A stretch of 64,000 bases of DNA from Cylindrotheca closterium (lineage: Eukaryota > Bacillariophyta > Bacillariophyceae > Bacillariales > Bacillariaceae), in the NCBI GenBank assembly GCA_933822405.4, contig CAKOGP040000557.1:551601-615600 (forward strand). Direction: 5' to 3'. The position numbers were made by a program, and so were the translations under genes. The stretch's first letter is position 1; the number at the start of each line of letters is the position of its first letter. This document shows positions 39,363 to 51,138 of the stretch, piece by piece. A model generated the notes under the pieces. That model had not been told where the DNA came from. It worked only from the letters and a program-made list of their open reading frames with translations, and ran no database searches.

Positions 39363-42300
39363 CTATGCATTTACTCCTTCATATAAAAAGACTTCCCCAA
39401 TCGGATCCCGAACAAGACCCAGGAGCGTTTCATCCATGGTATCGGGAGCCCCCACCGCCAGAGTGAACTCCTCAGCAGCTTCACTCAAGGACACCGCTGC
39501 ACCGAAAGCACCATTTTCGACATTTCCATTCATTGCCGGTCCAAGTTGCTTCCACATCGTGTTTTTCTCGTCAAATTGAAAGAGTTGAACTTGTCCACCG
39601 AGTCCATGTCCTCTCGCTCCAACTGCAATCGTCATCCCATCGTTGGACAACGAAATGGATACTCCAAAGCGATCGGAATTTGCAGCGCCAAGGATTGGTT
39701 GCCCAAGCCGCTCCCATATGTCAGTACTTCTGTTAAATCTGTAGACGCGGACGTGCCCAGCATCTTCGCCGTTCTCGTTATCATTGTTAATGCTGCCAAC
39801 AGAGACAATATCACCATCACCTGACAAGGAAACGGAGGTCCCAAACACATCATGTTGAGCATCTCCAAAAAGAGGCTGACCTCTCCTCTGCCAACTCCCA
39901 TCTATGTACTCGTAGATTATGCAGACTCCTGCTTCATCAGAAACCTCCTCGTTGGTTGGTGCCCCGACGGCTACCATATTTCCATCGTCGGAGATTGACA
40001 CTGACCATCCTTCGAGGGCAGGACTGACACTGTATCGTATTTTGTCGCCTCTCATTCTCCATGCACCCCCTTCAAGACGATACACAACTGTATGGCTAGT
40101 GCCATAAGGAGAACCTATAGCTACTATGTTGCCAGACGAGGACAATGATACCGAATGGCCAAAACCATCTCCTCCAAAGGATGCATTGGGGTCGAATGGC
40201 TCACTAGCAATGTCATTTCCAATCTGAATCCATTCACTTACTGTCTCGTTCAACGAATAGACTCTTACACGACCACTGATATTGCCATCAACAGTATTAC
40301 CACCAGGGATCCCAACTGCTATTACCTTACCATCCGAAGAAAGAGAGATGGAGTGACCAAAATTTACGCCTGTTTCATCAAGCCGCTGCATGCGTTCCCA
40401 CTCACTAGTTTCATCATTTCGCTGGAACGATTCAACATATCCGCTGCTCCCGATCTGCGTCACGCTGTATGCAAGAACTCTGCCATTTTTGGATATGTCC
40501 ACATCTTTTCCAGCAGTCTCGCCTTGAAGACCTTTCCAACTATCCACTTGTTCAAAAATCGCTGGCGAGGAAGTTGTTGGTGCAACGGTTGGAGCTGAAG
40601 TTTCTGCCGCTTTTTCTCCGTACTCAATCTTGTACACAACTGCAGACCCAAAACTGCCAATCATCTGGACAGGATAGGGAGAACCAATGGCCACTTTTGT
40701 GCTGCCTGTCGCATCCTGTGCAATCGCCAGCGAAACTCCAAACATTTCGTTGAAAGCCCTCCCAACGACGGAATCTGTCTGCTGCCACTCGTTCATACTT
40801 TCATCGAAAGAGAAGAGAGCAATTCGTCCTACTCCGTCAAAGTGGGGATCGCCAACCACAAGAACCCTTCCGTCTTGTGACAGCACAATGTTAGGCACCG
40901 TAGAGTCGCCCGAAATGAGGCGGACTGGCACTCCCAACGCATTCCAAACTGAGTCCACAGGATACTGGAAGGTTTGAATCACAATCTCACCCACGCCATT
41001 GTCGACACGACCAATTGCAACGGTGCTTCCATCACCGGAAAGTACAATGGAGGTACCACCATCTTGGAAAATGTTATCAGTCGCCTGCGTTGGTGTCGAT
41101 TGTGCCCAATCCGAACCATCGAAATCAAAGATTCCCCCTTGTGTTTCACCCGATATCGCTATTCTTGACCCGTCATCGGAAAGGGAGAGGGAACGACCAG
41201 CCAGATCAGCGAGTTGTATTGAATTCCCAATTTTTGGCCATGTTCCATTGAAGGAACGGAACAATGTAATACGACCATCCAATGGTTCTCCGACTGCCAG
41301 CACACTCCCATCGCTCGACAACGCTACACTTTGCCCAAATTCAAAGCCCAGATAGGTTCCAATATTTGGATTATCGCTCTCAATCTCCCCGACAATGTTC
41401 CACTTTGTGCCAAATTCATTTAGGAGTAGTTCGTACACGAGGACCTTCCCAACATTCCGAATGTATCCACTGGGAGCCTTTGGAACGCCAACAGCCAAAA
41501 AATTTCCATCCCCCGATAGTGATACCGAATGGCCAAATTCGGAACCAATATTATCACCCTCGATTTTGGTGACAAATTTCCAAGATTTTGCATCGATGAG
41601 TTGGTATAAAGCAACATAACCTGCCGATCCAGCATCAATCGCGCCAACCGCCAGGGTGCTTCCATCCCGAGACAGGCTAGTGGAAAATCCAAAGCTATCG
41701 CCCTTACCACCTAGCAGTCTCTGCCCTAGTTTCTTCAAGAAGAAGCCTTCCGTTTCCTCTGGAATGCAGTAATCAGTATTACTGCTATCCAATTTACTTC
41801 CCAAGCAACCAGGAACTTCGCTGAATCAGTATGACACATAGCTCAAATTCCCTAGACTCGCGACAGACAGTCACACTTACCTTCATCATTGGCGGAACGT
41901 TGGAAGCAAACTAGACCAGCTTCACAGTCATCGGCTGCGTCAAATAGGTGGAGAAGGATGAGACCCAAAACTTTTGAATTTACTGAATTCGAGAGAAGTA
42001 GCTTTCGTACCTGTATCACAGTCTCCTTGGCATAGACCAAGAGGGAAGTTGTTGGTTTCTTCAACTTCTGGCAGTACTATAGGTACACAGAAATCGGTTC
42101 TGCTCTCGTCGTCCAAGCCACCTTCACATCCTGGCACAGCCTCGTTGGGATCCCTCTGGAAACACCTCAGGTTGAGATCGCAGTCCGCCTTATTATTGAT
42201 ATCCGTGATCATAGCGTGAGTGAATCACATGACAAAAACACAAGCAAGTATCTGATGGATAGTACACCTACATCTGTGTCGCAATCACCAAAACACAATT

Positions 42301-42658
42301 GCAAGGGAAAATCCTTGCTTTCTTGTAGTTGAGGTAGTCCAGAAACATCTGTGGGATTGGAAACATCCTCGTCGTTGACAATTGGTGCTTCTGGAATCGC
42401 TTTGGACGGTGACGTTGAAGATTCTCGAGATTTCATGACAGCAAACATAATGATTGCTCCAAGTCCAAATGCCGAAAGCATTCCAACCCAGTAGTAGACC
42501 CGCCATCCACAGCTCTCTTTTTCCTCTTCTGGTTTGTCTCCATGATTGCTGACGTTGTCCAAACTTCCTTCCGATTCATTGCTGGGGGCTTCCTCATCAG
42601 TTGACGTAGGGGTCACCTCCGCCGTTGTTAAGTCGTCTTTTGGAGCTTGGTTGGCCAT
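39363..42658 (-). CDS. Single-pass membrane protein with cysteine modules and a beta-propeller ectodomain
   Basis: Exons 42272-42658, 42011-42188, 41881-41934 and 39363-41815, introns of 83, 76 and 65 bp, giving 1023 residues. An acidic cytoplasmic tail precedes a membrane segment (residues about 52-74). Two diatom-type disulfide modules follow, each GDCDT-D/A-x-CxxxLxCFQR...VPGC, both split by an intron just after GDCDT. The remaining 800 residues are about fourteen repeats of the form FGxSVSLSxDGxxLAVGxP...V.VY......W, an FG-GAP/WD-like propeller pattern. It probably sits at the cell surface or in an endomembrane and binds a protein or glycan. The ligand is unknown. Such proteins are common in diatoms but uncharacterised. 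Confidence 0.8.
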
Positions 42659-42790
42659 CTTGTTGAGGCAAGAGAGGCCAAACAACAAGTTATGATGAAA
42701 TGTGTATGTGGGACGCGTTAAGAATAATACTATGTTGGTATTTCTCACTCGTGAAACAACACTAAATAAGCTCGAAAATAAGTTCTTTCA

Positions 42791-44227
42791 TTATTTTGCC
42801 CTCACAATCGTGACAACGCATTGATTCCTACCGTTGCGTTCCAAATCTTTGGCTCCCTTCTTTTTCTTGCTTCCCTTTGGCAATAGGAATCCTCGTTGTG
42901 GTACATGGGCTTGACCCAAGACCTCAAAACCACCAAAGTCCACCATCTCCTCAGCACTGCGAGTGACAAAGGCACATGGGGTTCGAGGCAAAATGCGTTG
43001 CCGCACCGACCGCAATATCTTGACATTTTGATCATCATCGTCCACACTACTATTGATTCCCCAAGGTAGATTGGCAATGACGCAATCGATCTTGTGGCCG
43101 CTGTCCGTCAATGTTATTGGCAAGGGATTGGTGGAATCATGTTGGCTGACTTGTAGTAGAAATTGAGGATCAGTCATTGCATCAGCAGTGGTGTCGGAAA
43201 AGAGATATTCCATATTGCGCTTGGATCCTTCGACGCATTGCAAATTGCAGTCGTAGGCTTCTATCCTCATTCCTCGATCCATGGCCAGCGCAAGAAAGGT
43301 TCCACTTCCACACGTCGGATCCAGTAGAGTCAATTGTGCTTCTTCTTCGTCATCATTGTCACTGTTGAATGGCAACATCATGTCCCACAATATATCCATG
43401 ATGGATTCTGCCACTTGAGGATTGATGGCGGAGCTATATTGGAAGGGACGCTTGGACCAATCTTGTAGGATTGATAACGGATTTGAGAATGCAGACTCGC
43501 CGTCTTTTCGTTCTTGAATGACACCCAAGTAGCACTGCCGTGTAGTCCTACCATCTTTATCACAAAATGCATCCACCAACAAAAGTTGTTGCTTTGCTTC
43601 TTTTGGGTCCAAAGCCGGTGGAACTGCCAAGGCTTGGGCTACTGCTTGCAACAGTGAATTCTTGGTGTAAGTTGTTGCCGATTGTCGAGGATGATTCTTC
43701 GTTTCGCCGTCTTTTGCTCCGTCCATTCGAACATAGTTAAGGTTCCAATCCTTTTCAATTTCCAGCAACTTTGTATCTTTCGCTACTTCTTGCAAGGTTT
43801 GTACCAATGCTGCTGCCGAATCTTTCGTGCCGACCAAGACTTGAGCAATCCAATCGCATTTTTGCAAACTCGAAGGCGCGGTTGGTGATAGTAGAGACTG
43901 GTCCTCTTGGAACAGCGCACCATCACATTTTTCATCAAAAGTATCCAGCTGAAACAAGGTGGAACCCGTCGCACGATCCACCAGTAACTTTTTCACATGA
44001 TAGGGTTCAACCTTCTTCTCGTTATCACCTTTTGCTTCTTGGCTACTCATTGCATTGAGTTCCACCTCCAACCATTGCAGCTCGGCAAGCTTGAAAGTTT
44101 CTTTTGTTTTGCATAGGTAGGTCAAGGAATTACAGTAAGACAACGAGAGAATTAGGAGGGTTGAGTGGACGCATTTCATTGCCACCCTTCCATAGACAAT
44201 AAGTGATGATGTTGACACCGACGACAT
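42791..44227 (-). CDS. UPF0020/THUMP-type SAM methyltransferase (putative RNA methylase)
   Basis: Single exon, 478 residues. The C-terminal half has motif I LLDPTCGSGTFLALA, a GMRIEAYDCN acidic loop and the catalytic-type motif IANLPWG, the N-x-P-W signature of N6/N2 base methylases such as RlmL, Trm11 and THUMPD. RPFQYSSAINPQVAESI before it is the usual lead-in (R...Y/H...A.L.P..A). The N-terminal half is not recognisable as a THUMP domain. It has a possible signal or transit leader (STLLILSLSYCNSL), so an organellar rRNA or tRNA substrate is plausible. Divergent from ATX1 with 183 bp between starts. Confidence 0.8.
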   Translation of the reverse strand: MSSVSTSSLIVYGRVAMKCVHSTLLILSLSYCNSLTYLCKTKETFKLAELQWLEVELNAMSSQEAKGDNEKKVEPYHVKKLLVDRATGSTLFQLDTFDEKCDGALFQEDQSLLSPTAPSSLQKCDWIAQVLVGTKDSAAALVQTLQEVAKDTKLLEIEKDWNLNYVRMDGAKDGETKNHPRQSATTYTKNSLLQAVAQALAVPPALDPKEAKQQLLLVDAFCDKDGRTTRQCYLGVIQERKDGESAFSNPLSILQDWSKRPFQYSSAINPQVAESIMDILWDMMLPFNSDNDDEEEAQLTLLDPTCGSGTFLALAMDRGMRIEAYDCNLQCVEGSKRNMEYLFSDTTADAMTDPQFLLQVSQHDSTNPLPITLTDSGHKIDCVIANLPWGINSSVDDDDQNVKILRSVRQRILPRTPCAFVTRSAEEMVDFGGFEVLGQAHVPQRGFLLPKGSKKKKGAKDLERNGRNQCVVTIVRAK

Positions 44228-44364
44228 TTTAGGCGATATTTGAAACTATACAAGTACGTTGTAGCGCGACCAAGAGAGAACATGTCTGTGAGTGGAAAGT
44301 TACGATCAACCGAAGTCACAACTCAAAGCAACTAATAGATAGTCTGAACGACAGTGACAATCAC

Positions 44365-44400
44365 ACACAACAACAACAACAACAACAACAGCAGCAACAA
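44365..44400 (+). repeat. (CAA)n microsatellite upstream of ATX1
   Basis: ACAACAACAACAACAACAAC and continuing, with a few CAG interruptions, ending about 10 bp before the ATX1 start codon and so probably within its 5' leader. Confidence 0.9.
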
Positions 44401-44410
44401 TAAATAGAAA

Positions 44411-44929
44411 ATGGTTCAAACGAAATTCAACGCTGGAATGACTTGGTAAGGATTGCGCATAGCTGGATGATCTGTGTGAGATGTGAGACACGTCGCCTAT
44501 AATTTAGAGGTTCCCAACCAATCTCTGACTTTTCTCATTGTCTGTTTGCATTCTTCAGCGGAGGCTGCTCTGGTGCCGTCGAGCGTATCTTGAACAAGGT
44601 TGACGGTGAGTTACGACGGCTATGAATTTTCTCCAAGTCAGGCACAATGTCTAACAAAAGGAAAATCCACCACGCAAATCTTTTGTTTCCTGATTTAGGA
44701 GTTACAAGCGTTGTTACCAACGTGGAAGCCAAGTCCGTCGTTGTCGATCATGATGAATCTGTAACTGCAGATTTCCTTTTGGAAAAGCTTTTGAAAGTAA
44801 GTCGTGTAGGCTACTGTAGTGGACTATTTTGGGAAATTGCAACTAACTGGAAGAATCCGTTTGTGGTTTTCTCTCTTGACAACAATATAGTGGAGCAATG
44901 CTACTGGAAAGGAAGTTTCGTTGGCATAA
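44411..44929 (+). CDS. ATX1: Cytosolic copper chaperone ATX1
   Basis: Four tiny exons: 44411-44445, 44559-44605, 44699-44796 and 44891-44929, with introns of 113, 93 and 94 bp, giving 72 residues. The first exon ends inside the codon of the second metal-motif residue, and splicing restores MTCGGC (Cys12, Cys15), the Cu(I)-binding MxCxxC site, followed by SGAVERILNKVDGV and a second strand with VVVDHDESVTADFLLEKL. It ends TGKEVSLA. Length equals yeast Atx1 (73). It should hand Cu(I) to a P-type ATPase in the secretory pathway. No single exon is long enough to be found as an open frame, so this gene is easy to miss. Confidence 0.93.
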
Positions 44930-45405
44930 GATTGATATTTTGCAAGTAGGAATCCCAGCCTCTTTGTGAACGGATGAGAGGGGAGAGGAAAGCATCATCA
45001 ATACACAAATTGCTTGCTGCTGAGGAACAAGTTCAATAGATCTCATTTGATTTCGTCAGCAGCGGTTTTGTAAAAACATGTATATAAAGAAGTTATTCAT
45101 GAACGATTGAAGTGCAAAGGTTCGCTGTACTACAGTGTTATTATGCTGATTCATTCTTTGACTCTTCCAAGATATGGGGTTTATTATAATGTAGTCGAAG
45201 TATTCCGTCTCCAAGCCCACATAGATTCAAAAATAAAGCAAGTCATTCGACTGCGCGAATGTGCGCCGTACAAATCCTGGTAGCGGAATGCTGAGGAAAC
45301 TCAAGGGCTGAGGTCATCATCCTCATCATTGCTACAGTATTACAAATCTAGCCGTTGTGATTGTTGTCTCCAACAAACTTGAAGCTTGGACCAACACAAA
45401 AGAAT
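44930..45405. other. Intergenic between ATX1 and SEC24
   Basis: 476 bp with no gene seen. Holds the ATX1 3' end and the SEC24 promoter region, both transcribed rightwards. Confidence 0.4.
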
Positions 45406-48400
45406 ATGAGTTTCCAACCTCCCCCTCCACCCAACAATGGAGGTTTCCGACCGCCGCCACCACCAGGCGGGGGTGGTTTCGCTCCTCCACCGCCAGCACA
45501 AAGACCTGGAGCAGGATTCGCCCCACCTGGAAGACCTGGAGCTGGATTTGCTCCTCCTCCTCCAGCTGGCGGCGCTGGCATGGGACAACTTAATAAGGAT
45601 ATGGGGAAAATGTCATTTGCACCGCCTCCGCCAGGTGCTGGTGGTCCGGCTGCTGGGTAAGAAAAGGCTTTAATATGACAAAGTTTCTGGGATTGGCATG
45701 TCTCAACGCAATGCCAATCCATGATTTATTTATTTGAACGAAGGTTTTTGTTTGACTTTGAGAAGTGAAGACTAACTGATTTCCATTCTTTCTACATTTC
45801 CACTTTATAGTGGCCCTCCTCCACCTGCCGTTCCAGGACAATTTGCTCCACCAGGTGTTCAGCCGTAAGTGTCATTTCAAGGATTGATTTATTCAGTCAT
45901 CGGCATTACTGCCATGATACAACCATTGGAATCGTGCTGTTGATAACTTGAATCGTGACGGGGATCGTAGTCATCCTTTATTATTTTGCTGACCTCGCCT
46001 TTTCCGTTTTCATTCCAATGTTATGTTACACACAGTCCACCACCTGGACCTTTTGGCAATCAATCTAGAGGTCTACCAGGACCACCTCAAGCACCTGTTG
46101 CCCCAGGAATGTTTCAACAACCGCAAGCTCCTGGTATGTTCAATCCTGGAGTTTCAAAACCAGGTCCACCGCCACCGGGACCTAGAGCTCCAGCAGCACC
46201 AGGAGCAGGTATGCAACAACAGCAACCTCAGGGTATGCCAGGAGCAGCTCCTATGGCTGTCAACCCAGCCGGAACTCAGCAATTCATGGACACGATTGAC
46301 TATTCGATTACGATTCCAGAGCGTTTGTTCCGTTTCACAGCCAGCAAGATCCCACAAACACCTGCTCAGGCCACTTCCTCAAAAATTCCTCTTGGAGGTA
46401 TTCTAAGGCCACTTGCGCCCTGTGGTGATGATGACGAAGAAATAGATACGGTGCAACCTGGAAGTGCTGGTATCATTCGCTGTAAGAGATGTCGAACCTA
46501 CATTAACGCCTTTGTCAGTTGGCTGGAACACGGTCGCCGGTGGCGTTGCAATATTTGTGCCCAACAGAATGACACTCCAGCGGCGTACTTTTGCCATTTG
46601 GACGAGGCTGGCTTGCGTCGGGATCGATTTGAACGTCCAGAATTGTCCAAGGGTGTGGTAGAATTCCTGGCTCCCGCCGAGTACATGGTTCGTCCTCCAC
46701 AAGAACCATCCTACTTTTTTGTGATTGACGTGAGTGCCACTGCCGTTCGCAGCGGAATGCTGCATGCAGCCTCCAATGCCATTAAAAAGAGTTTAGACGA
46801 TCTTCCTGGAAGGGGTCGTACCAAGATTGGGTTCATTACATTCGACAATGCCGTACATTACTACAATTTGGGTTCGGATCTATCGCAGCCTCAAATGTTG
46901 GTGGTTTCAGATCTCAAAGAACTCTTTGTTCCCTTGCCAGACAATCTACTCGTTAACTTGGAAGAATCTCGGGATGTCGTGGAAACTTTTTTGGATAATC
47001 TTCCAGACATGTTTGCCAAGAATCCAGTGGTATCGCAGTCTTGTTTGGGACCAGCATTGAAGGCTGCCTTTACTGTCATGAAGCAAGTTGGAGGAAAGAT
47101 GTGCGTCTTCCAAACTGTAATGCCCAACATGGGAGATGGTGCGCTGAAGCCAAGAGAAAATCAAGCAATCATGGGAACTCCCCAAGAAGTCAAGGTGCTG
47201 CGACCGGAAACACCATGGTACAAGGACACTGCGATTGAGTTTAGTCGGCAACAAATCAGTGTGGACATGTTCTTGTTCCCATACCAGTACATGGACTTGT
47301 CAGCAATGGGAGAACTAGCAAAGATGACTGCTGGAAACATGTATTCTTACGTCATGTTCAACTTTGACAAGGACTCTCAACGGTTCGAGGAGCAACTCAA
47401 CAAATCGCTTACTGAAGAAACTGCCTTTGAGGCTGTCATGAGAATTCGCTGCACCAAGGGAATGAGAATAACGAATTTTTATGGAAACTTTTACATTCGG
47501 GGAACGGATTTGATGGCACTTCCAAATGTTAATTCGGATTCTGTCTTTGGTTTCGATTTGATGCACGATGAGCAAAATGTTGCCAGCAACTATGTCACCG
47601 TTCAAGCAGCGCTGTTGTACACGAGCGGTGAGGGTCAACGTCGCATTCGAGTCATGACGCAAGCATTGCCAATTACTAGTCGCACATCAGAAGTTGTCGA
47701 TTCTGTGGATACACAAGCGATTTGCAACTTGCTGTGTAAACAAGCTGTTGATGTCAGTATGAAGACCAATATTGATCAGGCTCGAATGCGCCTGCAGCAA
47801 ACATGTGTGGATATGATGCGCGGGGCAAAGGGAGGCGACAAGCGAACGGTTTCTGGATATACTGTTCCACAAGGTCCCCAAGATGCCAGTGAGGAGAAAC
47901 CAATTCCCGAAACTCTTGAACTCATTCCTTTGTACACTTTGGCAATGATGAAGAATGTGGCGTTCCGAGGTGGAACCGATATCCATCCAGACGAGCGTAT
48001 TCAAGCATTCCACCAAATTTTCTCCATGTGGACCAGCGTGTCCAAGTACTTTATCTATCCACGACTATTTTCTCTTCATGACATGTCTGCCGATTGTGGA
48101 CACCCTTGCGACGATGATGATGTCCCAGACGAGTCCGTGGCGGGACGAAATAACATTCTGTTGCCAGACACACTTCCATTGTCCGTGGACAACCTATCCA
48201 GCGATGGTATTTTCTTGTTGGATAATGGTATTGAAATGTACCTTTGGGTTGGAAGATCAGCAGATCAAAACTTGGTCAACTCTCTCTTTGGATCACCCAC
48301 GTTGGACAACGTTGACCCAGCAACGGTAAGCTTTGGACATGCAAAATTCTTTGAATGCTAAATGTTTTGTAGTCTCAGGGCTCACCCACTGTTTTTGTCC

Positions 48401-49312
48401 TTACAGGTTAAAATTGATATGGACGGAGATGATTATTCTACCAGAGTGGGGGATATCATTCATTCGTTGCGCGATGATTTGGCGGATCCTTTCTACGTGA
48501 GCTCAAGGATTCAAATTGTGCGGGAAGGGGATGGTCACATGGAAGCACGTTTCTTCTGGTTCATGGTTGAAGATCCTGCTTCATTCCAAGGCGGAACCTT
48601 CAGCTATGGAGACTTTATGCACTTTGTGCAACAGGGCGGCAACACTGTCCCTCCCGGAGGTCCACGCGGTATGCCGCAAGGAGGTATGGCTCCTGGTCCG
48701 CCAGGACCTGGAGGAATGGCCCCACCAGCTCCACAGCAATACGGTGGACCACCAGGACCTGGAATGGCTCCAGCGCCACAACAATACGGCGGACCACCGG
48801 GACCTGGAGGTATGGCTCAACCAGCGCCTCAACAATACGGGGGCCCGCCAGGACCTGGAATGGCCCCACCAGCTCCACAGCAATACGGGGGCCCACCAGG
48901 AGCTCCGGGACCTGGAATGGCTCCACCAACGCCTCAACAATACGGTGCACCTCAAGCTCAACCCCAGCAGTATGGTGGCCCACCTGGCCAGCCCCCAGCT
49001 TATGGAGGACCGCCATCCAACAATGCTATGGCTCCACCACCTGGTGGTCAACAATATGGTGGACCACCACCACCTGGCTCATCGGGCCGTCCGATGGGTA
49101 CTATGATGGGCGCACCACCACCGAGACAGATGGGTGGCTCGGCACCAGCATCTGCACCTCCGATGGCATCTCGACCTCCCCCTGCCAGAGGTGCTCCTCC
49201 TCCACCTGGACGCACAACAGCCCGACCGGCTGGACCCCCACGAGGTGGTCCTCCACCGCCGCCACGTGGACGAGCTCCTCCTCCGCCCCCACCGCCGCCA
49301 GGCAGGCGTTAA
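45406..49312 (+). CDS. SEC24: COPII coat subunit SEC24
   Basis: Exons 45406-45656, 45811-45864, 46036-48325 and 48407-49312, introns of 154, 171 and 81 bp, giving 1166 residues. An N-terminal Pro/Gly-rich tail (to about residue 165) leads into the zinc finger IIRCKRCRTYINAFV...RWRCNICAQQND, then the trunk (YFFVIDVSATAVRSGML, KIGFITFDNAVHYYNL), beta-sandwich, helical and gelsolin-like domains (YLWVGRSADQNLVNSLFG, then the last folded part RFFWFMVEDPASF). It selects cargo at ER exit sites with SEC23. Unusually, about 220 residues of GPPGPGMAPPAPQQYGG-type repeats follow the gelsolin domain, ending in polyproline and RR. All joins are in frame. Confidence 0.93.
48690..49000 (+). repeat. Degenerate coding repeat in the SEC24 tail
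   Basis: About six imperfect units of 45-60 bp encoding PGPGMAPPAPQQYGGP variants. Unit boundaries differ by Gly/Pro codon slippage. Confidence 0.85.
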
Positions 49313-49887
49313 GCTAGAATAATACTAAACTAGGAGAGACGCTTGCTTCTTGTGACTACGATATATATCCTTGCGCAAATAAGTGTCCCCGAATGGAACC
49401 CCTCCTATACTGCCGGAACTAAGTAGGTGTCTTCAGCCCTTCGGTTACACGCCAGCTTCAGAACTTCCTGTCGACGAAGAATGAATGCACTAAACTCGCA
49501 TAATAACAATCGACTCTGTTTTCTTTACCAAGGGTTTATAATATTTTACTTCAAGTAGACAGTCTTAGTAGACAGTGTACCAAGCGAAAACTTTCTGACA
49601 GAAAAAGGCAACTTCCTAGAGATGAAAAGCTACCAGTACTCCTCCATCTGAAAAACCCAGAGAGGAAGCCAGATGATGTCTCACTATCCAACATATAACC
49701 GTTGTAAGCAAACGTGCAACTGCAACTGCAGCGTCGAAAATGACAAGGTAAGAGCTCCCTTCTCGAATTTGTACTGGAACGTGGGTGCAGCAGTGCCCAC
49801 TGCCTTCGATTGACCAAGCAAGAAGTGAGCAGTGAATACTTCTTAACACCAAGGTTTTCTTCAACCCTATATCGTTTTCTTCCCATG
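49313..49887. other. Convergent spacer, no gene seen
   Basis: 575 bp between the SEC24 stop and the stop of the minus-strand unknown. An open minus frame (49551-49985) overlaps the end of the next gene in another frame and shows no similarity. Confidence 0.45.
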
Positions 49888-50856
49888 TTACGTTGGTACG
49901 ACCCACCCTCCTGCTTCACTTCGAATCCATACTTTTTCGACAATGGGATCCGCACCCAAGGGTCTACCAATTCGTCTGACACCAATCAGTGTTGCAAATG
50001 ATCCTTTTGCTCTCGATGATGATGATGGTACTAGCAATGCAGAAGTGGCTTTTGGCACCAGTTGAACAGTATCTCCAGCTACCAAAAAGTCGGCCCATTC
50101 ACTGCGTTTTCCATCGTTGGAATTGGAAGACTCCTCCGTCGTCTCTTGGGCATTCAATCCAGGGCCCCTCTTTAGCCAATACAATTCCGATCTACTTTCA
50201 TTAGAAGAAGAACGGACTTCAATTCCATGTGCCGGAAGACTGGCTCCTATTCCCATACCACGGGCCCAATAGTATCCGCCCACGTGATGATTGGCCAATC
50301 CAATGCCTAGAACCGCTCCCTTTTCCAGAGAACTATAGGGAACATCCAGTTCGCCAATGACAATGCTGGAACCAGATCCTTGTTGTTGATTAATGGCGTC
50401 CCGGGTCGACGTGTCCACCACTTGAGTGTGTACAAAGAGGGCTCCCTCCAAGCAATCTAGGTTGGAGTCGTTGGCCAGAGTTTGGTCCAACGCTGCGTCG
50501 TCGTCGTGCTCATCATCATCATCATCATCATCATCACTTCGTCGCGCAACCGCTTTCTCGGCAAGCGAGAGTTCGAGCAAGAGACTGGGAGTTGGCAAGT
50601 CACTGAGCAAATCACCAATTTTGCAGGAAGGTATTGTTGGTGGACCTTCGGAAGAGGAAGACGCCAGATGACGTCTGATCGTGCTTATTCTTCTTGTCTC
50701 GATCATTCTTGGTAATGATTGCGTTGTTTGGAGTGGGTGGTGGTGATTTGGAAACAACATCTGGGTATGTTCCCCTTGATTCCTTGGTGCCAGTCCGAAT
50801 CCATCGGCTGTCAACATTGTCGTTGAGACGCATGCAAAAGGTAGAAGTATTCTCAT
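49888..50856 (-). CDS. Plastid-type protein of unknown function
   Basis: Single exon, 322 residues. The leader MRILLPFACVSTTMLTADG-FGLAP ends in an ASAFAP-like site, so plastid import is likely. A Ser-rich transit region is followed by an Asp tract (from a CAT/GAT repeat, 50509-50535) and then a beta-rich domain: GALFVHTQVVD, SSIVIGELDVPYSSLEKGAVLGIGLANHHVGG, YYWARGMGIGASLPAHGIEV and VAGDTVQLVP. The order of strands is regular, but I do not recognise the fold or family. Divergent from thymidylate kinase (282 bp between starts). Confidence 0.65.
   Translation of the reverse strand: MRILLPFACVSTTMLTADGFGLAPRNQGEHTQMLFPNHHHPLQTTQSLPRMIETRRISTIRRHLASSSSEGPPTIPSCKIGDLLSDLPTPSLLLELSLAEKAVARRSDDDDDDDDEHDDDAALDQTLANDSNLDCLEGALFVHTQVVDTSTRDAINQQQGSGSSIVIGELDVPYSSLEKGAVLGIGLANHHVGGYYWARGMGIGASLPAHGIEVRSSSNESRSELYWLKRGPGLNAQETTEESSNSNDGKRSEWADFLVAGDTVQLVPKATSALLVPSSSSRAKGSFATLIGVRRIGRPLGADPIVEKVWIRSEAGGWVVPT
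50509..50540. repeat. (CAT)n microsatellite encoding poly-Asp
   Basis: CATCATCATCATCATCATCA and continuing, read as Asp codons on the minus strand in the plastid-type unknown. Confidence 0.92.
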
Positions 50857-51138
50857 GCTGAACGATCTGATGTTGCAATTTATTGCAACGTTGGTGGAGG
50901 AAGAAATTTTTGGATTTCAATTCACGTGCAATTGTGGTGACGTTTGGGTCGTAGTGGTCAATTGATGGTGCGCCAAATTCAAATCAAAGGGGAATGAATC
51001 AATCTCCGGGTTTTGCATTGCTGAATTTGGCATCATTGCATCGAAACATCTTCCTTCATCACTATTGTATTGTCGACGGTAACAAAAAACCGAAGCATCT
51101 CAAAGAAAGTCTTCTTCTTCATCATCATCATCATTACC

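Noticed and set aside
49551..49985. 144-codon minus-strand frame after SEC24
   Set aside because: Overlaps the end of the real gene at 49888-50856 in another frame and has no similarity.
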